This document shows positions 1 through 6,014 of a stretch of 8,006 nt of DNA, one piece after another. The stretch is from contig JARFQZ010000119.1 of the NCBI GenBank assembly GCA_029287515.1, forward strand, positions 1-8,006. The letters run 5' to 3'. Both the position numbers and the translations under genes were made by a program. Under the pieces are notes generated by a model. The model was not told where the DNA came from. It saw nothing but the letters and a program-made list of their open reading frames with translations, and ran no database searches. How positions within the stretch are numbered: the first letter of the stretch is position 1; every line of letters starts with the position of its first letter. Origin of the DNA: Lysobacterales bacterium. Its GTDB lineage: Bacteria; Pseudomonadota; Gammaproteobacteria; Xanthomonadales; SZUA-36.

Positions 1-1071
1 GAACGTGACGCCGAGTACCGAAGTCGCAAAATCGGCAAGAAGGTCAAGCCCCTCTACACCCTGAAAGAAGGCGAGCAGGTCATACGCCAGCTGCGCGGCC
101 GCAAATACCGGACAGAATTCAAAGTCATAAAAGGGGTCAGGGTAACTTTTCACGATGCGGGCCACATCCTCGGTTCCTGCGCCGTTGAAATCCGGGCGGA
201 AGAGAGGGGGGTTGAGCGAACGATCGTGTTCTCAGGAGACCTGGGTCAATACGACACTCCGATACTGAAAGACCCGGATCCCATCGCCCGGGCCGACCTG
301 GTGTTGATGGAAAGCACGTACGGCGGGCGGCGGCACCGTGATCGTGAAGAGACGATCCGGGAACTTGGTGAGATTTTCACATCGCCGAGCAGCAACAGCG
401 GAAATATCCTGATCCCGGCATTTTCCATCGGCAGAAGCCAGGAAATCATGTACCAGCTCGGTAAATATTATGACGAGTGGGACCTGGGGCGTTTCCGGAT
501 TTTCCTGGACAGCCCGATGGCCATCGAAGCCACGAGAGTCTATTGGGAGTACCCGCATCTTTACGACGAGGAGGCAACGCGCCTGCGGAAGGAGTCTGGA
601 GGAATGCCGCTATTGCCAAACCTTACCCTCAGCAGAACACCCGATGAATCCATGGCAATCAACCGGATAGATTCCGGTGCGGTCGTGATCGCCGGCAGTG
701 GCATGTGTAACGGGGGGAGGATCATCCATCACCTCAAGCACAACCTCGAACACGAGGACACCCAGGTGCTGATCACCGGCTACCAGGCAAAAGGCTCACT
801 GGGACGTCGCCTGGTCAATGGCGAGAGTTCCGTTCGTATCTACGGCAGAGACATACCGGTCAGGGCAACGGTTCACACGGTGGGCGGGCTGTCAGCGCAT
901 GGTGACCAGGATGATATGGCCCGTTGGTACGAAAACATGCAAAACCGGCCGCCGGTGTACCTGGTGCATGGTGAGGTCGAGTCGCAGGAAGCGTTCAAAA
1001 AATTCCTGGTGAGTCGCACCGGGGCCGAAGTACACCTTCCCAAACCGGGAGACAGCCTGGACCTCGCGTAG
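1..1071 (+). CDS. MBL-fold / beta-CASP RNA-processing metallo-hydrolase, 5'-truncated by window edge
   Basis: The reading frame is open from base 1 to the TAG at 1069-1071, giving 356 visible residues. The true start and the HxHxDH zinc motif lie off the left edge; the family is usually about 450 residues. Visible MBL elements, in fragment numbering, are H-D-A-G-H at 51-55 (zinc ligand motif 3), S-G-D-L-G around D80 (motif 4), and E-S-T-Y-G at 104-108. Beta-CASP elements follow: D-S-P-M-A at 170-174, the G-S-G-M-C-N-G-G stretch around 232-239, and S-A-H-G-D near H300. The tail has V-H-G-E and a C-terminal RNA-specificity segment. This arrangement is that of CPSF73/Ysh1-like nucleases, which cut or trim RNA using two zinc ions. 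The specific bacterial substrate is unknown. An internal ATG at 226 is not the start, because the essential motif at 51-59 lies upstream of it. It converges on the next gene with a 9 bp gap. Confidence 0.93.
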   Translation, partial: ERDAEYRSRKIGKKVKPLYTLKEGEQVIRQLRGRKYRTEFKVIKGVRVTFHDAGHILGSCAVEIRAEERGVERTIVFSGDLGQYDTPILKDPDPIARADLVLMESTYGGRRHRDREETIRELGEIFTSPSSNSGNILIPAFSIGRSQEIMYQLGKYYDEWDLGRFRIFLDSPMAIEATRVYWEYPHLYDEEATRLRKESGGMPLLPNLTLSRTPDESMAINRIDSGAVVIAGSGMCNGGRIIHHLKHNLEHEDTQVLITGYQAKGSLGRRLVNGESSVRIYGRDIPVRATVHTVGGLSAHGDQDDMARWYENMQNRPPVYLVHGEVESQEAFKKFLVSRTGAEVHLPKPGDSLDLA

Positions 1072-1080
1072 AATTCATGT

Positions 1081-1359
1081 TTAACCGGACTTTTCGTTCT
1101 CAACACCCTTATTGATGATTTCGGTGTAGAGATCCATGAAGCGCACCACCAGGTTGTGGTAATCGGGATGACGCTTAATCAGTGACTCGCTGTTGCGGGA
1201 GTCTTTAATGACGCGGTTCAGGAACTCGATATCGGAGTCCAGCAGCTTTTCTCCCTTATTTACTCTTTCCAGCATCCGTTTTGCGCGCGGCAGACGGTAT
1301 TCTTTCATGCGGATCATCAACGCGGCTATCGTGCCGGCATCTATTTTGTCCTGGTCCAT
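1081..1359 (-). CDS. Small conserved-looking hypothetical protein, 92 aa
   Basis: I do not recognise a family. The ATG at 1359 opens a 92-residue, highly charged protein with no signal peptide or membrane segment. It appears almost wholly helical, with heptad-like Leu/Ile/Met spacing: residues 6-32, 36-60 and a Tyr/His-containing helix at 65-85. The frame stays open far upstream, antisense to the neighbouring symporter, but that extension is His/Gln/Arg-rich shadow sequence. The ATG is favoured because protein-like composition begins there and because a good sigma70-type promoter lies just upstream, predicting a leader of about 28 nt. The ribosome site is weak (GAAAGAG, about 9 nt before ATG). 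It is divergent from the symporter and convergent with the MBL gene. A small helical regulatory or complex-forming role is possible but not shown. Confidence 0.72.
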   Translation of the reverse strand: MDQDKIDAGTIAALMIRMKEYRLPRAKRMLERVNKGEKLLDSDIEFLNRVIKDSRNSESLIKRHPDYHNLVVRFMDLYTEIINKGVENEKSG

Positions 1360-1393
1360 CACGGGAATCTCTTTCTTGCTGGAAATGCCCCTG

Positions 1394-1422
1394 ATTATGA
1401 ATGTTGGATCGATTTTCGGCAA
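1394..1422 (-). promoter_or_regulatory. Sigma70-like promoter of the 92-aa gene
   Basis: Read on the - strand, TTGCCG (1422-1417; 4 of 6 to TTGACA) is followed by exactly 17 nt and then CATAAT (1399-1394; 5 of 6 to TATAAT). Transcription would begin near 1387, giving a leader of about 28 nt before the ATG at 1359. The -35 hexamer lies inside the left arm of the inverted repeat at 1417-1441. This is motif matching only. Confidence 0.55.
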
Positions 1423-1441
1423 TTTGCATACCAAACTGCCG
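1417..1441. promoter_or_regulatory. Operator-like inverted repeat in the divergent spacer
   Basis: CGGCAATTTG (1417-1426) and CAAACTGCCG (1432-1441) are reverse complements at 9 of 10 positions, separated by CATAC. The dyad is centred on 1429. It contains a symmetric T-N11-A (T1423, A1435), the loose pattern of LysR-type sites, though other regulators also use such dyads. It covers the -35 of the leftward promoter and sits about 75 bp upstream of the predicted start of the rightward transcript. A protein bound here could therefore block one gene and affect the other. No regulator gene is in the window. Confidence 0.45.
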
Positions 1442-1491
1442 TGCCCGCCAGTGAATTCAGCAGAAAGGCTGTTTTCCGCAAAACGCTCGTC

Positions 1492-1497
1492 TATACT
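1492..1497 (+). promoter_or_regulatory. Putative -10 element of the symporter gene (leaderless mRNA)
   Basis: TATACT matches the -10 consensus at 5 of 6 positions and ends 6 nt before the symporter ATG at 1504, so transcription would start at or next to the A of the ATG. The -35 region (about 1469-1475, TGTTTT-like) is poor, so the promoter might need an activator. No Shine-Dalgarno-like stretch precedes the ATG, which fits a leaderless message. Confidence 0.42.
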
Positions 1498-1503
1498 CTC
1501 CCG

Positions 1504-2808
1504 ATGAAACTTCACACCAAGATAGGCCTTGGCCTGGTTCTGGGTGCCCTGGTGGGGGGCTTGTGCAACTTCTTTTTCGAAGATGCACCCTGGCTGGAGT
1601 TCATATCCGAGAACATCATGTTCCCCGCGGGGCAGGTCTTCCTGCGCATGCTGTTCATGACCGTGGTGCCCATAGTCTTCACTTCGATCACGCTTGGCGT
1701 GGCGGGTATCGGCGACATGAAAACCCTGGGACGGTTGGGCGGAAGGACGTTTGGCTATTTCGCGCTTTCCACGGCGATTGCGGCCACCATCGGCCTGACC
1801 CTGGTCAATACCATCAAGCCGGGCGGCGGTTTGCCGGAAGAAACCCGTGAGGAATTGATGGTCAAGTTTGCGACCGGCGCCGAGGGCATGATGACCAAGG
1901 GCCCGCCTGATTTTGGTGTCAGCACCTTCGTCAACATCGTTCCCCGCAACCCGGTTGCCGCCGCGGCCGACATGGACATGCTGGCGCTGATTTTCTTTGC
2001 GCTGATGTTCGGTGCGGCGCTGACGATGATTCCGAGGGAGCGGGCGCAACCGGTCCTCAACGTGCTGGAGGGAATCGGCGAAGCCATCATCGCGATCATC
2101 AACTGGGCAATGAAGCTGGCGCCCTATGGCGTGTTCGCCCTGATATTCGTGATCACTTCGGAGTTCGGCTGGGGCATCCTGACCCAACTGGGCATGTACG
2201 TCTTCGTCGTGCTGCTCGGCCTGATCCTGCACGCAACCATTGGTATTTCAGGCCTGGTTGCGTTTTTTGGCAAGATGAACCCGATCGCATTCTGGCGTTC
2301 GATCGGCGCGCCGATCATTACCGGCTTCTCGACCTCATCGAGCATGGCAACGCTGCCGACGTCCATCGCCACGGCCGAAAAGCAACTGGATGTCCAGCCC
2401 AAGATCGCCGGCTTCGTGTTGCCGCTGGGCGCCACCATGAACATGAATGGCACCTCGCTGTTCGAGGGCGTCACGGTGCTGTTCCTGGCCCAGGTTTTCG
2501 GTGTCGATCTGTCCCTGACCGCCCAACTGGTCGTGGTGGTGCTGGCCGTGTTAACTGCAATAGGCGCCGCCGGTGTACCGGGTGGGTCTTTGCCGCTGAT
2601 GATGCTGGTGATGGCAACGGTTGGCGTGCCCCCTGAAGGCATCGCCATCATTCTGGGTGTCGATCGCATCCTGGACATGAGCCGGACCACGTTGAATGTC
2701 TGCGGTGATATTTCCGCCAGTGTTTACATTGACCGGGTCGACCGGGAGATGGAAGGACTGGATCCGGCTGAGCCTGTCATTCTCCGTGAGCAGAAAGGCG
2801 CAGCCTGA
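1504..2808 (+). CDS. Dicarboxylate/amino acid:cation symporter (DAACS, SDF family)
   Basis: This is a 434-residue inner-membrane carrier of the glutamate transporter fold, which couples uptake of an acidic amino acid or dicarboxylate to Na+ or H+. The N-terminus M-K-L-H-T-K-I-G-L is typical of the family, so ATG 1504 is chosen over the in-frame GTG at 1441. Hallmarks are the serine-rich hairpin-1 tip F-S-T-S-S-S-M-A-T-L-P (275-285), N-M-N-G-T in TM7 (313-317), G-G-S-L-P in the hairpin-2 region, and TM8 with D387, D391, R394, T395, N398 and D402. These TM8 residues match the GltPh pattern D-xxx-D-xx-R-T-xx-N-xxx-D. R394 aligns with the GltPh arginine that binds the substrate side-chain carboxylate, so an acidic substrate is inferred. 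Asn315 replaces the usual Asp of N-M-D-G-T. It probably shares a transcript with the DMT gene 33 nt downstream. The exact substrate is not determinable. Confidence 0.92.
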   Translation: MKLHTKIGLGLVLGALVGGLCNFFFEDAPWLEFISENIMFPAGQVFLRMLFMTVVPIVFTSITLGVAGIGDMKTLGRLGGRTFGYFALSTAIAATIGLTLVNTIKPGGGLPEETREELMVKFATGAEGMMTKGPPDFGVSTFVNIVPRNPVAAAADMDMLALIFFALMFGAALTMIPRERAQPVLNVLEGIGEAIIAIINWAMKLAPYGVFALIFVITSEFGWGILTQLGMYVFVVLLGLILHATIGISGLVAFFGKMNPIAFWRSIGAPIITGFSTSSSMATLPTSIATAEKQLDVQPKIAGFVLPLGATMNMNGTSLFEGVTVLFLAQVFGVDLSLTAQLVVVVLAVLTAIGAAGVPGGSLPLMMLVMATVGVPPEGIAIILGVDRILDMSRTTLNVCGDISASVYIDRVDREMEGLDPAEPVILREQKGAA

Positions 2809-2838
2809 CCGGGCCAGAAGCTTCCGGGCCAGACACTC
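2809..2838 (+). repeat. Imperfect tandem 15-bp duplication before the DMT gene
   Basis: Two adjacent 15-nt units (2809-2823 and 2824-2838) share CCGGGCCAGA and match at 12 of 15 positions. They fill nearly the whole spacer between the symporter stop and the DMT start. No good Shine-Dalgarno remains in the spacer. It is probably a small slippage duplication rather than a functional site. Confidence 0.5.
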
Positions 2839-2841
2839 CGA

Positions 2842-3672
2842 ATGAAGGCCCTGCTTCTGACCGTTGTTGCGATGATCGCTTTCGCGGCGAATTCACTCAT
2901 TTGCCGGCTGGCACTCGGAGAAGGGCTGATCGATGCGGCCAGCTTCACGGCTGTCAGGGCGATCTCCGGTGCAGTCACCCTGGTGCTGTTCGTTCTGCCC
3001 GGCTGGCAAAAAAAGGAGCATCCCCGGGTTAGCTGGAAGAGCGCACTGATGCTGTTCGTGTACCTGGCGTTCTTTTCCTTTGCGTACCTCTCGCTCAGCG
3101 CAGGCACGGGCGCCCTGCTGCTGTTCGGTGCGGTTCAGCTGACCATGTTTACCGTGGCGCTGCGCTCGGGTGAACGGTTTTCCGGCCTGTCCTGGTTCGG
3201 GTTGGCTATGGCAGTGCTGGGCATCGTTTACCTGGTCCTGCCGGGGGTAACTGCGCCCGATCCCATGGGCGCTGTGCTGATGGTGGTCGCGGGAATTGCC
3301 TGGGGCTTCTACTCCCTTTCCGGACGGGGTGTGGGAAATCCATTGGCCGCCACCGCCAACAACTTCCTGCTGGCCACTCCCATGGCGGTGCTGGTCAGCC
3401 TGCTGTTCCTGCAGGAATTCCAGGCAAGCGGCAGGGGGATTCTGCTCGCCATGCTTTCGGGCTCGGTTACCTCGGGGCTGGGCTACGTGATCTGGTTTGC
3501 CGCGCTGAAAAACCTCACTGCGAGCCGGGCGGCGACGGTGCAACTGTCGGTGCCGGCCATTGCGGCGATCGGCGGCCTGTTCGTGCTTTCCGAGCCCATC
3601 ACCTTGCGGCTGATCATCGCCTCGGTCGCCACGCTCGGGGGCATTGCGATTGTTCTGAAACAGAAGGCCTAG
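2842..3672 (+). CDS. EamA-domain drug/metabolite transporter (DMT superfamily)
   Basis: This is a 276-residue integral inner-membrane protein, slightly short for the family (usually about 290-310). About ten hydrophobic helices are visible, near residues 3-20, 33-52, 66-84, 87-106, 115-133, 142-158, 172-190, 200-220, 231-249 and 256-272. They form two EamA repeats of five helices each. Repeat 2 contains the characteristic A-W-G-x-Y-S-L-x-G-R (153-162) and ends with L-S-V-P-A-I-A-A-I-G-G-L-F-V-L-S-E-P (235-252), a strong EamA signature. Members export amino acids, nucleobases or other metabolites; the cargo here is unknown. It lies 33 nt behind the symporter, in the same reading frame after that gene's TGA. 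Its ribosome site is weak, so translation may depend on coupling. Its stop is 10 bp from the convergent amidotransferase gene. Confidence 0.9.
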   Translation: MKALLLTVVAMIAFAANSLICRLALGEGLIDAASFTAVRAISGAVTLVLFVLPGWQKKEHPRVSWKSALMLFVYLAFFSFAYLSLSAGTGALLLFGAVQLTMFTVALRSGERFSGLSWFGLAMAVLGIVYLVLPGVTAPDPMGAVLMVVAGIAWGFYSLSGRGVGNPLAATANNFLLATPMAVLVSLLFLQEFQASGRGILLAMLSGSVTSGLGYVIWFAALKNLTASRAATVQLSVPAIAAIGGLFVLSEPITLRLIIASVATLGGIAIVLKQKA

Positions 3673-3682
3673 TCAAGATTCA

Positions 3683-4564
3683 TTACAAGCCGCCTGGCTG
3701 GCTCATGGGGCTGAGCCTGACTTCCAGGTTTGTGGTGACCGACACGAAGTGGTTGCCTGGGATGGGCGTCCAGTCTTCCTCGAAGTCCGTCAGTTTTTCC
3801 GAAACGATCAGCACCGCTTCGGTCTCCTCTCCGCCCTTGACCATCCGGCTTTTCCCATCGACCGTTTCGAACCGTTTACCGATGGAGTAATAAAGCGTTC
3901 TTGACTGTTTTTCCGGCATCGAGCTGTAGCGGGTTCCAACAATCCGGTGTCCGTCCGTGACCATCATGTTGAAAGTGGAAACTTCGTCACCAATACCGGC
4001 CTCTTCTTTCAGTTGCTGCACGGTATCGAAAGTTTTCTGGAAACAGGCCTGGATCTGTTTGGTCGTCAGCGGGGGGCCGTCTCCCCTCATTTCGTAGGCG
4101 TTCTGCATCAGCAGGGCAAAGACATGTTCGGAATCCGTCTGCCCCTGGATCCAGAGGAACAGCTCATCATTCAACAGCGACAACAGTTTTCTCTTGATAC
4201 GCTTGAATTGAGGTATCACGCCATTGTGCATCATCAGGAACTGGTCGTAGTGGAATGGATGGGAATTGGTTTCAGAAACGCCACCCACGGATGCTGCCCT
4301 GATATGGGCAAACAGGCAGTCGGTCTTCATCAGCGAGGCATTATAGATCAGGTTGTGGTTGTTCCAGGCCGGCGTGATGGAGCGGAACAGTCCGGGCCGT
4401 TCGCTCAGCCGGTGGGCATACCAGCCCAGGCCGAAGCCATCGCCGTTCAGGGGCTCTGACATTTCTTCGGCGCCAAAACTCTGGTGTACCAGCGAGTTTT
4501 TTGGCTTGATCAGGAGTTCATCAACGACGATGGGTTGGCCAAGGTAAGCAATGAATCGACACAT
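3683..4564 (-). CDS. Class II glutamine amidotransferase, Dug3/EgtC-like
   Basis: This 293-residue cytoplasmic Ntn-type amidohydrolase begins M-C-R-F; Cys2 would be the N-terminal nucleophile once Met is removed. Other GATase-II landmarks are N-G-D-G-F-G-L-G-W-Y (40-49), A-H-I-R-A-A-S (86-92), S-E-T-N-S-H-P-F (97-104), M-H-N-G (112-115) and G-Q-T-D-S-E-H (141-147). The S-I-T-P-A-W-N-N stretch (62-69) and the tail, with N-M-M-V-T-D-G (199-205) and S-E-K-L-T (255-259), resemble yeast Dug3, from memory. Dug3 is the amidotransferase subunit of the glutathione degradation complex. EgtC of ergothioneine synthesis is a related alternative. A clean GAGGG sits 7 nt before the ATG. It starts 29 nt after hisIE on the same strand, so it is probably the last cistron of the his operon. 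No Dug2-like peptidase or egtB/egtD gene is in the window. The fold is sure; the substrate is inference. Confidence 0.92.
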   Translation of the reverse strand: MCRFIAYLGQPIVVDELLIKPKNSLVHQSFGAEEMSEPLNGDGFGLGWYAHRLSERPGLFRSITPAWNNHNLIYNASLMKTDCLFAHIRAASVGGVSETNSHPFHYDQFLMMHNGVIPQFKRIKRKLLSLLNDELFLWIQGQTDSEHVFALLMQNAYEMRGDGPPLTTKQIQACFQKTFDTVQQLKEEAGIGDEVSTFNMMVTDGHRIVGTRYSSMPEKQSRTLYYSIGKRFETVDGKSRMVKGGEETEAVLIVSEKLTDFEEDWTPIPGNHFVSVTTNLEVRLSPMSQPGGL

Positions 4565-4571
4565 TTCCAGA

Positions 4572-4576
4572 CCCTC
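4572..4576 (-). promoter_or_regulatory. Ribosome binding site of the class II amidotransferase
   Basis: GAGGG on the - strand lies 7 nt upstream of the ATG at 4564, within the 29-nt spacer after hisIE. It supports independent initiation at M-C-R-F, which places the catalytic cysteine at position 2. Confidence 0.65.
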
Positions 4577-4593
4577 ACGGCTTCAGGCGCCCA

Positions 4594-5229
4594 CTAATCC
4601 GGGTCGCCGTGACGGGATCTGAGCGCCTGGGTAACTTCACTTAAACCGGTTTCGCCGGCCCGGAGCAAGACCAGCAAGTGGTAGAGCAGGTCGGCCGAGT
4701 CGTTGATCAGTTCTTCGCGGTCGCCAGCGACGGCGGCCAGCGCGGTTTCGACGCCTTCTTCCCCCACTTTCTGTGCAATCCGCTTGGTGCCGTCGTCGAA
4801 CAGCCGGGTGGTGTAGCTATCTTCTGGGCGGTCGAGTTCGCGTTGCTCAATCAGGCGCTCGAGGCTGGCAAGAAAGCTGAGTGAAGGCGCCACCTCGCGC
4901 TCAGTGTCAAAACAGGTATCGGTGTTTCTGTGGCAGGTCGGCCCTGCGGGCACCGCCATGACCAGCAGGCAATCTCCGTCACAGTCTCCGTGAACTTCAA
5001 CCAGTTCCAGTGTATTTCCTGACGTCTCGCCCTTGGTCCAAAGCGCTTGCCTGCTGCGGCTCCAGAACGTGACTTTTCCGCTTTCCAGGCTGTGGGCCAG
5101 TGCTTCACGGTTCATATAAGCCTGCATCAGCACGCGGCCGTCGAAGGCGTCCTGGACAATGGCCGGCAGCAAGCCTTCCATTTTTTGCCATTCGAGCAGA
5201 TCGATGTCCTGCTTATTACGGATCAACAT
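4594..5229 (-). CDS. hisIE: Bifunctional phosphoribosyl-AMP cyclohydrolase / phosphoribosyl-ATP pyrophosphatase
   Basis: This 211-residue cytoplasmic enzyme carries out histidine steps 2 and 3: the C-terminal HisE domain removes pyrophosphate from PR-ATP, and the N-terminal HisI domain opens the adenine ring of PR-AMP to give ProFAR. HisI (about 1-112) shows W-S-R-S-R (56-60), the metal motif D82-C83-D84-x-D86, and zinc cysteines C99 and C106 in T-C-H-R-N-T-D-T-C. HisE (about 117-205) shows Y-T-T-R-L-F (139-144), Q-K-V-G-E-E-G-V-E (153-161) and D-S-A-D-L-L-Y-H-L-L (177-186). The length is normal for the fused gammaproteobacterial form. The start ATG 5229 overlaps the hisF stop by 7 nt. GAGG, located inside the hisF end, sits 7 nt before it, so translation is likely coupled. 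All catalytic residues appear intact. Confidence 0.97.
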   Translation of the reverse strand: MLIRNKQDIDLLEWQKMEGLLPAIVQDAFDGRVLMQAYMNREALAHSLESGKVTFWSRSRQALWTKGETSGNTLELVEVHGDCDGDCLLVMAVPAGPTCHRNTDTCFDTEREVAPSLSFLASLERLIEQRELDRPEDSYTTRLFDDGTKRIAQKVGEEGVETALAAVAGDREELINDSADLLYHLLVLLRAGETGLSEVTQALRSRHGDPD

Positions 5230-6014
5230 GGGCGCACCTCGATGCCGGCCTCGGCCAGCGATTGTTTCAGGCCAGGGATGGGAATCTGACCGGAGTGAAA
5301 AACCGTGGCGGCCAGCGCCGCGTCCACGTCCGCCTGGTTGAAGACGGTGACGAAGTGCTCCACGGTCCCCGCACCGCCGGAAGCGACCAGCGGAATGGGA
5401 AGAACTTCCCTGGCCAGGCTCAGCTGGCCGATGTCATATCCTGCCCGCGTGCCATCGGCGGACATGCAGTTCAGCACTACCTCGCCGGCGCCGCGGTCGA
5501 CCACTTCCTTCAACCAGTCCAACGTCTCCCGTCCGGGTGTCTTCATGGCGTCAGGCGTTCCGGTATGTGAGCGCACTGTATGCCGGCCGCCGTCGGCGAT
5601 GGAGTCGACCCCGATCACCACGCACTGGCTGCCAAAGGCCTTGACCAGTTCATTGATCAGGCCGGGCCGTTCTAATGCGGGTGTGTTGATTGAAATCTTG
5701 TCAGCGCCCTGGGACAGCACCAGTGCCGCGCTTTCCACGCTTCGGATGCCTCCCGCCACGCAAAACGGGATATCGATGGTCTCGGAAACCCGCCGCACCC
5801 AGTCCACGTCCACGCTGCGGCCCTCGGGGCTGGCGGTGATGTCGTAGAACACCAGTTCATCGGCGCCTTCGTCGCGATAGCGCGCGGCCAGCTCGATGAT
5901 GTCGCCCATCACGCGGTGATCCCGGAACTGTACGCCCTTGACGACCTGCCCGTCACGGACGTCCAGGCAGGGGATGATCCGGCGTGCCACCGTGGTGTGC
6001 TTCTCGCCGGTCAT
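5223..6014 (-). CDS. hisF: Imidazole glycerol phosphate synthase, cyclase subunit
   Basis: HisF is a 263-residue (beta/alpha)8 barrel. It uses ammonia channelled from HisH to turn PRFAR into imidazole glycerol phosphate and AICAR. Catalytic Asp18 lies in R-R-I-I-P-C-L-D-V and Asp137 in V-I-G-V-D-S, corresponding to D11 and D130 of the Thermotoga enzyme. Phosphate-binding segments include C-V-A-G-G-I-R (85-91), A-D-G-T-R-A-G-Y-D (186-194) and A-S-G-G-A-G-T (211-217). The segment around 138-165 is longer than in Thermotoga, as in enterobacterial HisF. The ATG at 6014 overlaps the hisA stop (ATGA) and has GGAGG 7 nt upstream, so it is preferred to the GTG eight codons in. It therefore has a few more N-terminal residues than E. 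coli HisF. Frame openness upstream of 6014 is a shadow within hisA. Confidence 0.97.
   Translation of the reverse strand: MTGEKHTTVARRIIPCLDVRDGQVVKGVQFRDHRVMGDIIELAARYRDEGADELVFYDITASPEGRSVDVDWVRRVSETIDIPFCVAGGIRSVESAALVLSQGADKISINTPALERPGLINELVKAFGSQCVVIGVDSIADGGRHTVRSHTGTPDAMKTPGRETLDWLKEVVDRGAGEVVLNCMSADGTRAGYDIGQLSLAREVLPIPLVASGGAGTVEHFVTVFNQADVDAALAATVFHSGQIPIPGLKQSLAEAGIEVRPC
5237..5240 (-). promoter_or_regulatory. Ribosome binding site of hisIE inside the hisF 3' end
   Basis: GAGG on the - strand, in the last codons of hisF, lies 7 nt before the hisIE ATG at 5229. This supports the start and the 7-nt overlap. Confidence 0.6.

Noticed and set aside
1441..1503. GTG start adding 21 residues to the symporter
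   Set aside because: The extension is not family-like, has no ribosome site, and the TATACT -10 element lies inside it. The ATG at 1504 gives the standard N-terminus.
1360..2232. Long - strand open frame continuous with the 92-aa gene and antisense to the symporter (383 codons in total)
   Set aside because: The extra 291 codons are rich in His, Gln, Arg and Asp with no domain pattern, as expected from the complement of a hydrophobic GC-rich gene. The + strand symporter has full family motifs.
2124..2690. 188-codon - strand frame opposite the symporter
   Set aside because: A Ser/Thr/Pro/Met-rich shadow with no recognisable features and no plausible ribosome site or promoter.
2893..3543. 216-codon - strand frame opposite the DMT gene
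   Set aside because: The His/Gln/Arg-rich composition and lack of motifs match an antisense shadow of a membrane protein.
3700..3717. Perfect 6-bp dyad (GGCTCA / TGAGCC, 6-nt loop) near the convergent ends of the DMT and amidotransferase genes
   Set aside because: There is no T-rich tract after it on either strand, and it lies inside the amidotransferase coding sequence. It is not called a terminator.
3947..4459. 170-codon + strand frame opposite the amidotransferase
   Set aside because: Antisense to conserved catalytic motifs of the real gene and without a family pattern of its own.
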